From an uncultured Pseudomonadota bacterium (GTDB lineage Bacteria; Bdellovibrionota_B; Oligoflexia; Oligoflexales; CAIYRB01): a DNA stretch of 32,978 nucleotides. A program made the translations under genes and the position numbers. The DNA lies in the NCBI GenBank assembly GCA_903928445.1, contig CAIYRB010000004.1, positions 1 to 32,978 on the forward strand. Direction: 5' to 3'. This document shows positions 21,057-29,940 of this stretch, piece by piece; positions within the stretch are counted from its first letter, which is position 1, and every line of letters starts with the position of its first letter. Under the pieces are notes generated by a model that did no database searches, was not told where the DNA came from, and saw only the letters and a program-made list of their open reading frames with translations.

Positions 21057-22049
21057 TTAGCACAAATCCAGAATCGGAATGTCTTGACTGCCGGCCTCGC
21101 TGCTTAGTGGGCGGCCTATGAGCGTTTCAGCCACGCGCAGATAGACCTCAGCCAGTTCCACCAAGGTCTTAGCCGGGACGACCGGCACCGGACCTTCGCC
21201 CTTAAATCCTTGGGCGAGTAAATAGCGCCGGACGATCTCTTTATCCAGCATCTCGGGCCCTTCCCCGCTGGCAACCCGCGTCGCATAAGTCGCGGCGGTC
21301 CACAGGCGGCTGGAGTCTGGAGTGTGAATCTCATCGATCACCGTAATCGTTCCATCTTTAGTGCGCCCAAACTCATATTTGGTGTCGACGAGCAGCCAGC
21401 CCACGCGGGCAAAGACCTGCTGGCCATGGGCAAAAAGCCGCAGGGCCAAGCCGCTGATGTCGCTCCATTCGGCCTGGGTGACGACGCCAGCGGCGATGAG
21501 CTCGGCTGGAGAGGTGTTTTCGTCGTGTTCAAAGGCCGCGGCCTTGGTCGTTGGCGTGATGATCGGCCGCGGCAGGCGGTCGTGGGCTTTGAGGCCTTCG
21601 GGCAGCTGTTCGCCGCAAAATAGCCGCTCGCCAGCCGTGTAGGCCCTGAGCATGCTGCCCGCCAAGTAGCCGCGAACGATGACTTCGACTTTAAACGGTA
21701 CGGCTTTTTGCGTCCGCAGCACGCGTTCATGCGGGCGGCTCAGCAGGTGGGTAGGGACCACCTTTTTGGCTTCTTCCAGCCAAAATTCAGAGATCGCCGT
21801 GAGGATGGTTCCCTTATACGGGACCATGCCGATCAGTTTATCGAAGGCGGTCAAGCGGTCGGAATGAACGATCAACAGTTCGTCGCCGACGGCGACCACA
21901 TCGCGCACTTTGCCGGTGTAAGTCGGGCAGCCGCGGCTGGCCAAGGCGCTGATCTGGTCCTTGGTCAAGCCTTGGTAGGACTGTTCGCAAGTCGCTGTGG
22001 GTGATGGATTGGCCGCTAGCTGACGAAGAAGGTCTTTGATCTTGGGCAT
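21057..22049 (-). CDS. purC: SAICAR synthase
   Basis: A 330-residue cytoplasmic ligase that joins aspartate to CAIR, using ATP, to form SAICAR in purine synthesis. Visible signatures are YTGKVRDVV, SDRLTAFDKLIGMVPYKG, VIVRGYLAGSMLRAY, LPEGLKAHDRLPRPIITPTT, GWLLVDTKYEFG and VIDEIHTPDSSR. The length and the early HLLSRPHERVLRTQKAVPF segment place it in the longer, yeast ADE1-like group rather than the short ~240-residue form. ATG 22047-22049 has AGGA about seven bases upstream. It is a single gene with a plausible sigma-70 promoter. Confidence 0.95.
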   Translation of the reverse strand: MPKIKDLLRQLAANPSPTATCEQSYQGLTKDQISALASRGCPTYTGKVRDVVAVGDELLIVHSDRLTAFDKLIGMVPYKGTILTAISEFWLEEAKKVVPTHLLSRPHERVLRTQKAVPFKVEVIVRGYLAGSMLRAYTAGERLFCGEQLPEGLKAHDRLPRPIITPTTKAAAFEHDENTSPAELIAAGVVTQAEWSDISGLALRLFAHGQQVFARVGWLLVDTKYEFGRTKDGTITVIDEIHTPDSSRLWTAATYATRVASGEGPEMLDKEIVRRYLLAQGFKGEGPVPVVPAKTLVELAEVYLRVAETLIGRPLSSEAGSQDIPILDLC

Positions 22050-22086
22050 GCTTCAGTCCTGCGTTGACAGTGGCTTGAGGACCTTT

Positions 22087-22115
22087 GGCATAGCTTAGCG
22101 ATCAGGATTTTTCAA
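22087..22115 (-). promoter_or_regulatory. Sigma-70 promoter candidate for purC
   Basis: The minus strand has TTGAAA (22115-22110), 17 bases, then TATGCC (22092-22087). This gives a start about 30 bases before the purC ATG. The -10 is only a partial match. Confidence 0.4.
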
Positions 22116-22128
22116 CGGCTCGATCCTT

Positions 22129-23613
22129 TTAGTCATCTCCATGATTCGAGGGCAGCCGCGTGCAGGCGACAGGGGCACCGGAGTCGTCGACCAAGCCTTT
22201 GTCACTTCCGGGGCAGGCCGCCGGTGATGGGCCGCCAAGGGTAAGGCTGGCGATCCAGTCGTTGACATAGGTGGCGCGCTTACGGACGATCCCGCTGTGG
22301 CTAGCGCCAGGCTGAATGCACAGACTCAAGTTGGCTTTGTCCTGACGCAGGCGATCGATGGCACAGGCCATGCGGACCGGTACCAAGGCGATGTCCTCGG
22401 TGCCGTAGGCTAGCAGCAGAGGCACTTTGGCCGCCGCGGCATCAAGATGCGGGCGTTCAGACTTGTAACGAGCGACCCATTTCTGACAGGTGTGGTTGCC
22501 CATGCAGGGGATGATGTCGGCGATCGCCTTTGGCGTGACAGCCCACTGAAATTCCGTGGTAAAAAGGTCCCGTACGGTCGTTCCCATAGCCTCTAGCTGG
22601 GGCTGCTTTGGGGTCCAACAGGCGGTGTTGACGAAGGCCTTGATCTGGTCGCGAAGCTCCGGCTTAAAGGGGTCCAAGGCGTGCTCTGGGCCGTCATAGA
22701 GATAACCCGCAGTGTAGTGGTACCAGATGGCTGCGCCGTTCGGGATATTCGGCGTGGTCGCAATCGGATATTGATTGGCGACGGCAAAGATGGCGCCAAA
22801 CGCTTCTTGGTTGATCCATAGCGGCGCATAGGTGACCACGGCGGCGATGTTGCCGTCGACGCCGTAGCTACTGGCGAGGGCCAGGGAGGACAGTACGCTG
22901 TGACCGCCTTGAGAGTGTCCGACCAAGACCACATCGTTGGTGAAGGCGCTGGGTAAGAGCTGGCGCAGGGCTCTGCCACCATCGAGTAAGCTGCGACCAA
23001 CATCAGCCGCCACGGCGTAGCCGCTAGGCGGATTATCTTGAGCGCCAAAATTGGCATAGCCAGCGTAGTCTGGGGCGATCGCGGCGTAGCCACCACCGAC
23101 CAAAGGCAAGGCCATAGCAAGGAAGTCTGGCTGTACCGTAGCTGCTTCAGGAGAGTTAAGCGACGGGGGGCAGGCTGCGGCTTGACCGCGACTGCCGCGC
23201 CCGACGGCGATGACCGGCAGTTTGGCGGCGCGGGGTGTGGTCGGGATATAAACTGTAGCGACGGAATAGCCCGGGATGGGTTGCGGCTGAGTCGGGCGCT
23301 CGGTGCGGTAGAGGACGCGGTAGATCCGTGCGCCGCTGGTAAACGCATCGCCTTCGTAGCCGACGGCGCGGGCCCTAGCGTCGAGGTCTGTGGCGCTGAC
23401 CTCCTCGTCAAACGTGCATTTTATGATCGCGCCTTTGCTCTCAGGGAGCGTTCCAGGTGGGCCATAAAGTGTCTGCGCGGCATCGGAGCACGGATTGCTA
23501 GGTAAGAACGCTGACGAAGCGGCAAGCGGCTCGTCCTCCTTCGTGCTGCTTAGGCTGGTTTTGCAGGCGGAGTTGACTAGCAGCAGCGAGCAAAAGGCGA
23601 TCAGCTTACGCAC
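22129..23613 (-). CDS. Secreted alpha/beta-hydrolase lipoprotein (lipase-like)
   Basis: A 494-residue exported hydrolase. I start it at GTG 23611-23613, which gives the compact signal MRKLIAFCSLLLVNSAC and has GGAG six bases upstream; TTG 23625 would put an acidic residue before it. VNSAC is a borderline lipobox, so lipidation is probable but not certain. The fold is that of secretory lipases/large esterases: nucleophile S234 in VVLVGHSQGGHS, acid in AYGTEDIALVP, His in QPGASHSGIV, and a lid region rich in Tyr and Pro. Several paired Cys support an exported enzyme. Substrate unknown. It lies 77 bases after mrdA on the same strand, with a TATGAT -10-like element between. Confidence 0.8.
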   Translation of the reverse strand: MRKLIAFCSLLLVNSACKTSLSSTKEDEPLAASSAFLPSNPCSDAAQTLYGPPGTLPESKGAIIKCTFDEEVSATDLDARARAVGYEGDAFTSGARIYRVLYRTERPTQPQPIPGYSVATVYIPTTPRAAKLPVIAVGRGSRGQAAACPPSLNSPEAATVQPDFLAMALPLVGGGYAAIAPDYAGYANFGAQDNPPSGYAVAADVGRSLLDGGRALRQLLPSAFTNDVVLVGHSQGGHSVLSSLALASSYGVDGNIAAVVTYAPLWINQEAFGAIFAVANQYPIATTPNIPNGAAIWYHYTAGYLYDGPEHALDPFKPELRDQIKAFVNTACWTPKQPQLEAMGTTVRDLFTTEFQWAVTPKAIADIIPCMGNHTCQKWVARYKSERPHLDAAAAKVPLLLAYGTEDIALVPVRMACAIDRLRQDKANLSLCIQPGASHSGIVRKRATYVNDWIASLTLGGPSPAACPGSDKGLVDDSGAPVACTRLPSNHGDD

Positions 23614-23690
23614 GGGACACTCCAAATCTCGATAGGTTTAGATGTCATCATACTACAAGGTTATGCGGTCGATCGAAACTCTTACGGGTG

Positions 23691-25625
23691 TCAACGGGCG
23701 ACGGCGTCGGCCTTCTTGCCTGCAAGTCCCAAGGCCTGAGCCCGCTTTTCCTTTAGCTCCCAGTAGGCTTTGATGATAAGTCCGGCGATCGGCGCGGCTT
23801 GTTTACCGCCGCCGCCGACGGTATCGTGCTCGCTGACGACGGCGACGGCGATTTCTGGTTTATCGACCGGCGAGAAGGCGGCAAACAGCGCGTGTTCGCG
23901 CCAGCTGATGCTGACGTCCTTTTGATTTTTACCCATGTTTTTGCTGAGGCTGACGGCCTGAGCCGAGCCGGTTTTGCCGGCCACGGTGTGACCGGGAACA
24001 TCGGCTTTCTTGCCGGTACCTTCTTTGTCCATGACCACTGCCATGAGCCCCTCCTTGACCAGTTGGAAGGTCTGGGGACTGATATGTGCCGTGCTGCGAA
24101 GCAGGTCGGGCTCTTGCATCAACGTCGTCTCGCCATTTTGGTTGATGACTCGTTTGACGAGGAAGGGGCGCCAGACATGGCCCTCGTTGCCGATGGTGGC
24201 AAACAAATTGGTTAGCTGCAGCGGGGTCATGCCGTCATAACCCTGACCGATGGCGACGCTTGGGGTTTCACCGGTGCTCCATGGTACGCGGTAGGTGAGC
24301 TTCTTCCAGGCCGTGGTGGGGATGAGTCCGGCTTGCTCGAAGTTGAGCTGGAAGCCGGTCTTTTGGCCCAGGCCAAGCATCTGCGCATACTTGGCGATGC
24401 GGTCGACACCGAGGTCGACGCCGAGGTTGTAAAAGAATACATCGCAGGACTTCATCAGGGCCCGGCGCAGATTGACCGTGCCGTGGCCGCGGTGCTCCCA
24501 GCAGCGGAAGGTTTGGCCGCCGAGGGTGTAGTGGCCAGGGCAGAAGAAGGTGGTATTGGCGTCGATCAGACCTTCCTCAAGGCCGGCGATGGCGACAACC
24601 GCCTTATAGGTCGAACCGGGCATATAAACGCCGCCGGTGGTCTTGTCGAGAAAGGGCTTAAACGGATTGGCGACCAGTGACCGGTACTTTTCTTCGCTGA
24701 GCCCACCTTGATAGACGTTTGGGTCGTAGCCAGGTTCGCTGACCATCGCCAGGACTTCGCCATTTTGCGGGTTGAGCACGACCACGGCGCCGTTTTTGCC
24801 ACGAAAGGCTTCCTTTGCGGCGCGTTGTAGGTCCAAATCGATCGTCAACAACAAGTCATCGCCAGGTGTTGCTGGGACCAGAGGCAATTCCAGTGCCGTC
24901 CTTTCGGTTTGATCGACCTGCCTGCCAAAGGCATCGACTTGAATGAGCCGGTTGCCGCGCTTGCCACGTAGGTACTTTTCCCACCGGGCTTCAAGGCCCT
25001 GTTTGCCGACCAGGTCGCCAGGGCGGTAGGGGTGGTCTTGCGCCTCCTTGGCGTTAGCGGCTGGATTATAGCCGCTGGCAAGCAACTCGTTTTTGCTGAT
25101 TTCGCCGAGATAGCCGACCATATGCGACGGCGTTTCGGCTTTGTAATCGCGCCTGGGTGCGACGGCGATATCGATGCCCGGTAAAAATATTTTATTTGAT
25201 TGGATGGTCGCGACCTCGTGCAGCGAGAGGTTGCGTTTGAGGTTTACCGGTAGGTACTTCGGCTGGCCGCGGCTCAGCCACAAGCGATGTTCGAAGGTGG
25301 CTGCCGGCAGGTGCAGCAGTCGTCCGAGGATCTTAAACGTCATCTCGGTGTCATGCACGTATTGCGGGATGTAAACCAAGTCGAAGTAGGGGCGGTTGCC
25401 GAGCACCACCTGACCATTGCGGTCAAAGATGAGGCCGCGCGGGGCGGGAATTTCGATCGGCTGGATGCGGTTGTTTTCGGCGATCTGCTTGTATTGTTCA
25501 CCTTTGTAGATCTGGACGTACCAAAGGCGGATCATCAGCAAGCTGGTGACCAAGAGAAAGCCGCAATTGGCCCAGAGAAAACGGCTTTCGACGATGCGCC
25601 GTTCGGCTTGAAAGATGCGCCGCAT
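23691..25625 (-). CDS. mrdA: Penicillin-binding protein 2 (elongation transpeptidase)
   Basis: A 644-residue class B PBP that cross-links peptidoglycan in the rod (elongasome) complex. It has one N-terminal membrane anchor (about 18-36) and a pedestal domain (APRGLIFDRNGQVV). The transpeptidase has its three active motifs: S338-T-Y-K, S393-C-D and K551-T-G (VAGKTGSAQ). GYDGMTPLQLTNLFATIGN between them is typical. The basic C-terminal extension is short. Its ATG (25623-25625) overlaps the mreD stop as TAATG, so it is translated with mreCD. No rodA gene follows; a lipase-like gene does. Confidence 0.95.
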   Translation of the reverse strand: MRRIFQAERRIVESRFLWANCGFLLVTSLLMIRLWYVQIYKGEQYKQIAENNRIQPIEIPAPRGLIFDRNGQVVLGNRPYFDLVYIPQYVHDTEMTFKILGRLLHLPAATFEHRLWLSRGQPKYLPVNLKRNLSLHEVATIQSNKIFLPGIDIAVAPRRDYKAETPSHMVGYLGEISKNELLASGYNPAANAKEAQDHPYRPGDLVGKQGLEARWEKYLRGKRGNRLIQVDAFGRQVDQTERTALELPLVPATPGDDLLLTIDLDLQRAAKEAFRGKNGAVVVLNPQNGEVLAMVSEPGYDPNVYQGGLSEEKYRSLVANPFKPFLDKTTGGVYMPGSTYKAVVAIAGLEEGLIDANTTFFCPGHYTLGGQTFRCWEHRGHGTVNLRRALMKSCDVFFYNLGVDLGVDRIAKYAQMLGLGQKTGFQLNFEQAGLIPTTAWKKLTYRVPWSTGETPSVAIGQGYDGMTPLQLTNLFATIGNEGHVWRPFLVKRVINQNGETTLMQEPDLLRSTAHISPQTFQLVKEGLMAVVMDKEGTGKKADVPGHTVAGKTGSAQAVSLSKNMGKNQKDVSISWREHALFAAFSPVDKPEIAVAVVSEHDTVGGGGKQAAPIAGLIIKAYWELKEKRAQALGLAGKKADAVAR

Positions 25626-26191
25626 TAATCGTCCTCAGCGGATGTGCCGCGGCCGATATAGCGTCGGCACAGCAGCATGCCAATCGCCACCGCTAGCGGC
25701 AGTCGGCACAATTGGACAAAGAGGTAGGTCCAATTGAACGGACGGCTGCCAGCATTGATCGCCAAGACAAAGGTCTCAAAACCGATGACGCCGATTTGGG
25801 CGCCACTGTAGGTCAGTAACCAGGGCAGCCCGTGGCGCCAGGACAGGGTCCCTCGCGTTAGGTAGATGACGCAGGCAATGACCCAGTAGACGCACAGGTA
25901 AAGGCCGGCCGGGGCCGTGGTGTGGGTTTCCAGCATCAGCGCCGAGATGGCGACGAAAATCATCGCCCGCGGCATCTTTTCGACGACCAAGATCGTCACC
26001 AGCCACGGGGTCATCAGATCGATCGCCACCAGGGACCCCGTGATACTCGGCAGCACCGTGCCGTGGAGGGCGCCGATAAACAGTAGCAGCAGGACATCCC
26101 ACCAGAGCCGGCCGGTGTGGGGGCGAAAGCGCAGATAGCTCCGCACCTGGGCCCAGTTCAACCGCAAACTATCAGTGGATAGGTCGATCAT
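25625..26191 (-). CDS. mreD: Rod shape-determining protein MreD
   Basis: A 188-residue inner-membrane protein with five to six hydrophobic segments. Typical MreD features are the Leu/Phe-rich first helix (LLLLFIGALHGTVLPS), then the short acidic loop SLVAIDLMTPWLVTILV and LMLETHTTAPAGLYLCVYWV. MreD bridges MreC and the elongation machinery. I start at ATG 26189-26191, which overlaps the mreC stop as ATGA; the open frame runs further upstream but only inside mreC. Position between mreC and mrdA supports the call more than sequence does, since MreD is poorly conserved. Confidence 0.88.
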   Translation of the reverse strand: MIDLSTDSLRLNWAQVRSYLRFRPHTGRLWWDVLLLLFIGALHGTVLPSITGSLVAIDLMTPWLVTILVVEKMPRAMIFVAISALMLETHTTAPAGLYLCVYWVIACVIYLTRGTLSWRHGLPWLLTYSGAQIGVIGFETFVLAINAGSRPFNWTYLFVQLCRLPLAVAIGMLLCRRYIGRGTSAEDD

Positions 26192-27087
26192 CGGGTTTGC
26201 ATGTCGATCGCCCGCTCCGTCCATTCAGGACCGGCGATGGCGGCGATCTTCTCCAGCTCCGGGTCAAGATTCAGGATGACCATGACCTCTTCGAGTCGGC
26301 GGTGGTCCACCCAAGGCTCGACGGTGACGGATTGCGCGACGTTTTCGGTCTCGTAGGTGATGCGCATGACCCGGCCGACCGGTAGGCCCTTGGGGAAGCC
26401 GCCGACGATGCCCGAGGTGATCAGCGTGTCGCCGATGCGCATTTCGATGCGTTTGTGCAGCTGCAGCGTGCATTGGCTATGGGCAAATCCAGACAAGACA
26501 CCGCGCACCCGGGTGCGCTGCAGCAGCACGTCCAGGTGAAAGTCGGAGTCAACCAGCAACTGCACATCGGCGAAGTGCTGCCCGACGCGAATGATCTTGC
26601 CGACGACGCCGTCGGCGGCGACGACTGGCATACCGACGCGAACGCCGTCGCCCTTGCCCCTGGTGATGCGGATCGACTCGAATTGCGACAGGTCATCGTG
26701 TCCGATCACCTCAGCCGCCAGCAGCTTCTTCTCGGAGCGGCCGGAGAAGCCGAGGAGGCGGCGCAGGCGATCGTTCTCCTGGACCTGCTCGTCGTAGTCG
26801 AGGATGCGCGACTGCAGGCTGGCTAGATGCCCCCGGAGCATTTGGTTCTCATCGGCCGCAGTGCTGAGGTTGACGTAATGCCGCCAGGTCTTGTGCAGCC
26901 CACTCGCCAGCCCATGCCAGACGCGCTCGGCTGGATACAGGGCATCCTGAAGCAGTAGCAGCGCCGGTCGGGGATTTTGCCAAGCTCGCAACGAGGTCGA
27001 GAAAAACACGAACGGCGCCAGCAATGCACTAACAAGTAGCACCAGTCCCAAAAGTTTTTTGGAGCGGTCGCCCACGGCGGTCCTCAC
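26188..27087 (-). CDS. mreC: Rod shape-determining protein MreC
   Basis: A 299-residue bitopic protein: one N-terminal membrane helix (about 12-30), a coiled coil (about 75-110, ENQMLRGHLASLQSRILDYD) and the paired beta-barrel domains. Conserved motifs are RLRRLLGF, ITRGKGDGVRVGMPVVAADG, VVGKIIRVG, VQLLVDSDFHLDV and DTLITSGIVGGFPKGLPVG. It organises PBP2 along the cell length. The frame starts with GTG 27087; GTG 27075 is possible. No mreB lies upstream: the neighbour is a divergent foldase gene. Confidence 0.93.
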   Translation of the reverse strand: MRTAVGDRSKKLLGLVLLVSALLAPFVFFSTSLRAWQNPRPALLLLQDALYPAERVWHGLASGLHKTWRHYVNLSTAADENQMLRGHLASLQSRILDYDEQVQENDRLRRLLGFSGRSEKKLLAAEVIGHDDLSQFESIRITRGKGDGVRVGMPVVAADGVVGKIIRVGQHFADVQLLVDSDFHLDVLLQRTRVRGVLSGFAHSQCTLQLHKRIEMRIGDTLITSGIVGGFPKGLPVGRVMRITYETENVAQSVTVEPWVDHRRLEEVMVILNLDPELEKIAAIAGPEWTERAIDMQTR

Positions 27088-27127
27088 GGTCTTTATGATC
27101 GGCCTAGGCCTTTCACTTTATCACCAC

Positions 27128-27143
27128 CTAGCAATTGTGCTAG
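27128..27143. promoter_or_regulatory. Inverted repeat between mreC and ppiD-like gene
   Basis: CTAGCA-ATTG-TGCTAG is a perfect 6-bp inverted repeat in the 139-base divergent intergenic region. It could be an operator shared by the mreCD-mrdA and foldase-nadK operons. No clear -35/-10 pair is visible around it. Confidence 0.35.
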
Positions 27144-27226
27144 AGGATAAGCATAGCATCCTTAAGGGCCGGGCTTGGTCGCGGCCGCAAGACATAAGTT
27201 TTTCTCACGGAAGAGAGGCGACAGCG

Positions 27227-28837
27227 ATGGTCGGGATGAATAGAAAACTCAGCGCCGGTGTCGACGGCGATAAGCTGTCAAAGAATTTCTGGACCTACGC
27301 GGTCCTGTTGTCGGCCCTTGGGGCGATGACCTTTTTTGGCGTCTGCGATCCCACCGGCAAGAAGTTCGGCCGAGGTGGCTCGTCGAGCGGGGCGGCCGCG
27401 ACGGTCAGCGGCGATAGCATCAGTCGCAACGAGTTCCAGCGGGCCTATGGCCGCATCTATCAGCAGTACCAGCGGATGTATCAGGACGCCTTTGATCCTG
27501 CACAGATGCGCCTGGCCCACTCCGTGCTGAGTCAGCTGGTCGAGGACCATGTCTTATACAACAAAGCCGTGGAGCTTGGCCTCCGCGCGTCCGACACCGA
27601 GATTGTCCAGCTCCTGACCAAGGAGGAAAGCTTTAAGGGGGAAAGCGGCAAGTTCTCGGAGGAGATCTTCAACCGCTACCTCGAGAGTAATGCCTACACC
27701 GAGGCCTCGTTCATGGACGAGATCCGCCGCAGCGTGACCCTGCAAAAGTTTCGCCGCTTCGTCGCAGAAACCGCCGTGGTCTCCGATAAGGCCGCCGAGC
27801 TTGACTATAAGTTAGCGGAAACCAAGCTGGATCTGGAATACCTCAAACTCGACCCGCAGACCCTCACGGTAGCCGTGGCCGCCGCCGACATCGACAAACT
27901 GCTGGCCGACGTCAAGGGCCAAGCCCGGGTCAAAGAGGCCTTTACCGCCAATGCCAAAGACTACAACCGGCCGGAGCAGGTCGATGCTCAACATATCTTG
28001 ATCAGCTTCAAGGGCGCGCGCAACGCCACCGCTGACGCTGCTAAGCGCGACAAGGACGGGGCGCGCAAAAAGGCCGAGGAGGTCTTAGCTCAGGTCAAAA
28101 AGCCTGGCGCCGACTTCTCGGCGCTAGCTACGGCCAACACCGACGAGCCTGCTGGCAAGACCAAGGCCGGTGCGCTCGGCTGGTTCAGCCGCGAAGCCAT
28201 GGATAAAGCCTTTAGCGACGCCGCCTTTGCCCTGACCAAGGGGCAGATCAGCGGTATCGTCGAGACACCTTTTGGCTTTCATATCATCAGGGTCCAAGAT
28301 AAGAAGCCGGAGCTGAAGCAGACCTTGGAGCAGGTGCAGCGTAGCATCGCCGAAACCCTGCTGGCTAAGGACAAGCGGCCCGAGCTGGTGCAATCGCAAG
28401 CGCAACAGATCATGACTGCGCTCCAGGCTAATCAGCCGATAGCGCCCCTTCTCGCAGCCGCTAAAACGACCTGGGCTAGCACCGGCGAGATCCAGGCCGA
28501 CGCTCGCTATCTGCCCGGCATCGGCTCCAGCAAGGACGTCAGCGATGCACTCGTGGCCCTCAGCAAGCCGGGGCAGCTCTACCCAAAGGTGGTGGATGTC
28601 CGTGGCAACCTCTATATTTTGCGGCTAAAGTCGCGCCACGAGCCGGATATGGCGAAGTTTGGTCAGGACAAGCGTCGTGAGGCTGAGCAGGCGCAGCAGT
28701 ATGCACAGGGTCAGAGCCTGTTCTCCACTTACCAAAAGCAATTCCTTGCTGATGTTAATCTGCAGAAGAAGGTCTGGTTGAACCCAGATTTGTTGGCCCT
28801 AGATGAGCCAAAATCAAAGGACGGCGCCGGGGGCTGA
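27227..28837 (+). CDS. PpiD/SurA-like peptidyl-prolyl isomerase, membrane-anchored
   Basis: A 536-residue periplasmic folding factor. One membrane helix (about 21-40) anchors it. A SurA_N-like chaperone region follows (about 55-230: VSGDSISRNEFQRAYGRIYQ, VLSQLVEDHVLYNKAVELGL). A parvulin rotamase domain (about 248-361) has VDAQHILISFKG, ALGWFSREAMDKAF, AFALTKGQISGIVET and PFGFHIIRV. The order (anchor, chaperone, single parvulin, C-terminal tail) is that of PpiD. I chose ATG 27227, with GAGAGG nine bases upstream, over the long open frame beginning at 27059. It is two bases from the NAD kinase gene and divergent from mreC. Confidence 0.88.
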   Translation: MVGMNRKLSAGVDGDKLSKNFWTYAVLLSALGAMTFFGVCDPTGKKFGRGGSSSGAAATVSGDSISRNEFQRAYGRIYQQYQRMYQDAFDPAQMRLAHSVLSQLVEDHVLYNKAVELGLRASDTEIVQLLTKEESFKGESGKFSEEIFNRYLESNAYTEASFMDEIRRSVTLQKFRRFVAETAVVSDKAAELDYKLAETKLDLEYLKLDPQTLTVAVAAADIDKLLADVKGQARVKEAFTANAKDYNRPEQVDAQHILISFKGARNATADAAKRDKDGARKKAEEVLAQVKKPGADFSALATANTDEPAGKTKAGALGWFSREAMDKAFSDAAFALTKGQISGIVETPFGFHIIRVQDKKPELKQTLEQVQRSIAETLLAKDKRPELVQSQAQQIMTALQANQPIAPLLAAAKTTWASTGEIQADARYLPGIGSSKDVSDALVALSKPGQLYPKVVDVRGNLYILRLKSRHEPDMAKFGQDKRREAEQAQQYAQGQSLFSTYQKQFLADVNLQKKVWLNPDLLALDEPKSKDGAGG

Positions 28838-28839
28838 GC

Positions 28840-29721
28840 ATGGTCGTCCTGATCGTTACCAAGACGACCAATTACGAACTCCACGGCGCGGTGGTTGAGG
28901 CCAAGGTGGCGCAGGGTCGGGTGCACCCCGATGCCTTGACGCGGCTAAAGGTGGCGCATAACGACCACTATGCGTCGCTAGCTTCCTTGCATAAAGCCCT
29001 TGCCAGCAACGGCGTGGCGTGGGATGAGGTCAGCCGGGACTTTCCACGCCCGTGGAGCAAAGCCTACGATTTGGTGCTCACCGTCGGTGGCGATGGCACC
29101 TTGCTTGCCGCCACGCATCAAATGGCCGCCGGCGGTCTGGTCGCCGGCATCCGCTCGTCGCTGTCCAGCGTCGGCTTTTTGTGCTGTGCAAGCCCGGCCG
29201 AGGTCGCCGCTCTAGTCAAAGCCATTGCCGCGGGTAAACTCGAGGCCTCCGCGGCGCACCGGGTCAAGGCGCAAGTGACGCGCAGTGATGGCGGTGGCAC
29301 GTTTGAGACCGAGCCGGTGCTCAATGATTTTCTCTATGCCAACGCCAGTCCCGCCGCGACGACGCGCTACCAGGTCGATTTTAAGGGCGGCCGTGAAGCA
29401 CACCGGTCCAGTGGGCTATGGGTGGCCACCGCCACGGGATCCACGGCAGCCATTCTGGCTGCTGGCGGTGAGCGTCGGCCCGCTGGCGAAGCCGCGTTTC
29501 AGTTTCGCTTTCGCGAATTGTACAAACTCGGTCTCGACATCCCGACCATTGAAGGTGGGTTGTTTGATCCTGACCACGAGCCACTGGAGATCGAGAATCG
29601 CTGTCCCCAAGCGATCCTAGCGACCGATGGACAGCACGGCTGCATCGAGTTGGGTTATGGCGACACGGTGCGCTTTTTACGCGCGCCAGCGATCCAATTG
29701 GTGCGCCGCTTCAATAGTTGA
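28840..29721 (+). CDS. NAD(H) kinase, plant NADK3-like type
   Basis: A 293-residue cytoplasmic enzyme that phosphorylates NAD(H) to NADP(H). The nucleotide-binding motif is VGGDGTLLAATH (from about residue 82). Instead of the common D-G-x-x-x-x-TPTGSTAY it has SSGLWVATATGSTAAILAAGG, and instead of LNE it has LNDFLYANASPAATTRYQ. These match what I know of the plant NADK3/NADH-kinase branch better than bacterial NadK. The start ATG follows the foldase stop by two bases, so it is translated with that gene. The product class is confident; the preference for NADH over NAD is inference. Confidence 0.85.
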   Translation: MVVLIVTKTTNYELHGAVVEAKVAQGRVHPDALTRLKVAHNDHYASLASLHKALASNGVAWDEVSRDFPRPWSKAYDLVLTVGGDGTLLAATHQMAAGGLVAGIRSSLSSVGFLCCASPAEVAALVKAIAAGKLEASAAHRVKAQVTRSDGGGTFETEPVLNDFLYANASPAATTRYQVDFKGGREAHRSSGLWVATATGSTAAILAAGGERRPAGEAAFQFRFRELYKLGLDIPTIEGGLFDPDHEPLEIENRCPQAILATDGQHGCIELGYGDTVRFLRAPAIQLVRRFNS

Positions 29722-29743
29722 TGGATAGATGCTGCGGCGCTGA

Positions 29744-29778
29744 CTTTAGGCTTTAGGCTTTAGGCTTTAGGCTTTAGG
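29744..29778. repeat. CTTTAGG heptamer tandem repeat
   Basis: Five perfect copies of CTTTAGG run from 29744, followed by the imperfect CTTTCAG. The tract is non-coding, 22 bases after the NAD kinase stop. The stretch 29722-30097 contains no gene I can support; besides this tract it holds the palindrome and sigma-54 promoter listed below. Confidence 0.9.
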
Positions 29779-29940
29779 CTTTCAGCCGTTGGATTGTCAG
29801 GCCGGCCACGTGAACTGTCTCGTCACCTCAACCTCAAAACAGCGGCACATCCGCCGGGTCGTCGGAGAGCGCATGACTTCGCGCCAGCGCCTGCATCGCC
29901 TAAGCAGGCATTCTCAACTTTCACACAACTGCGCCACCTA

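Noticed and set aside
27059..27226. Longer start for the PpiD-like protein
   Set aside because: The extension would overlap the mreC start and covers the divergent promoter region. ATG 27227 has a good ribosome binding site and the usual short cytoplasmic tail.
29744..29778. Telomere-like repeat suggesting eukaryotic DNA
   Set aside because: The unit CTTTAGG resembles some telomere repeats but there are only five copies, in the middle of clearly bacterial genes.
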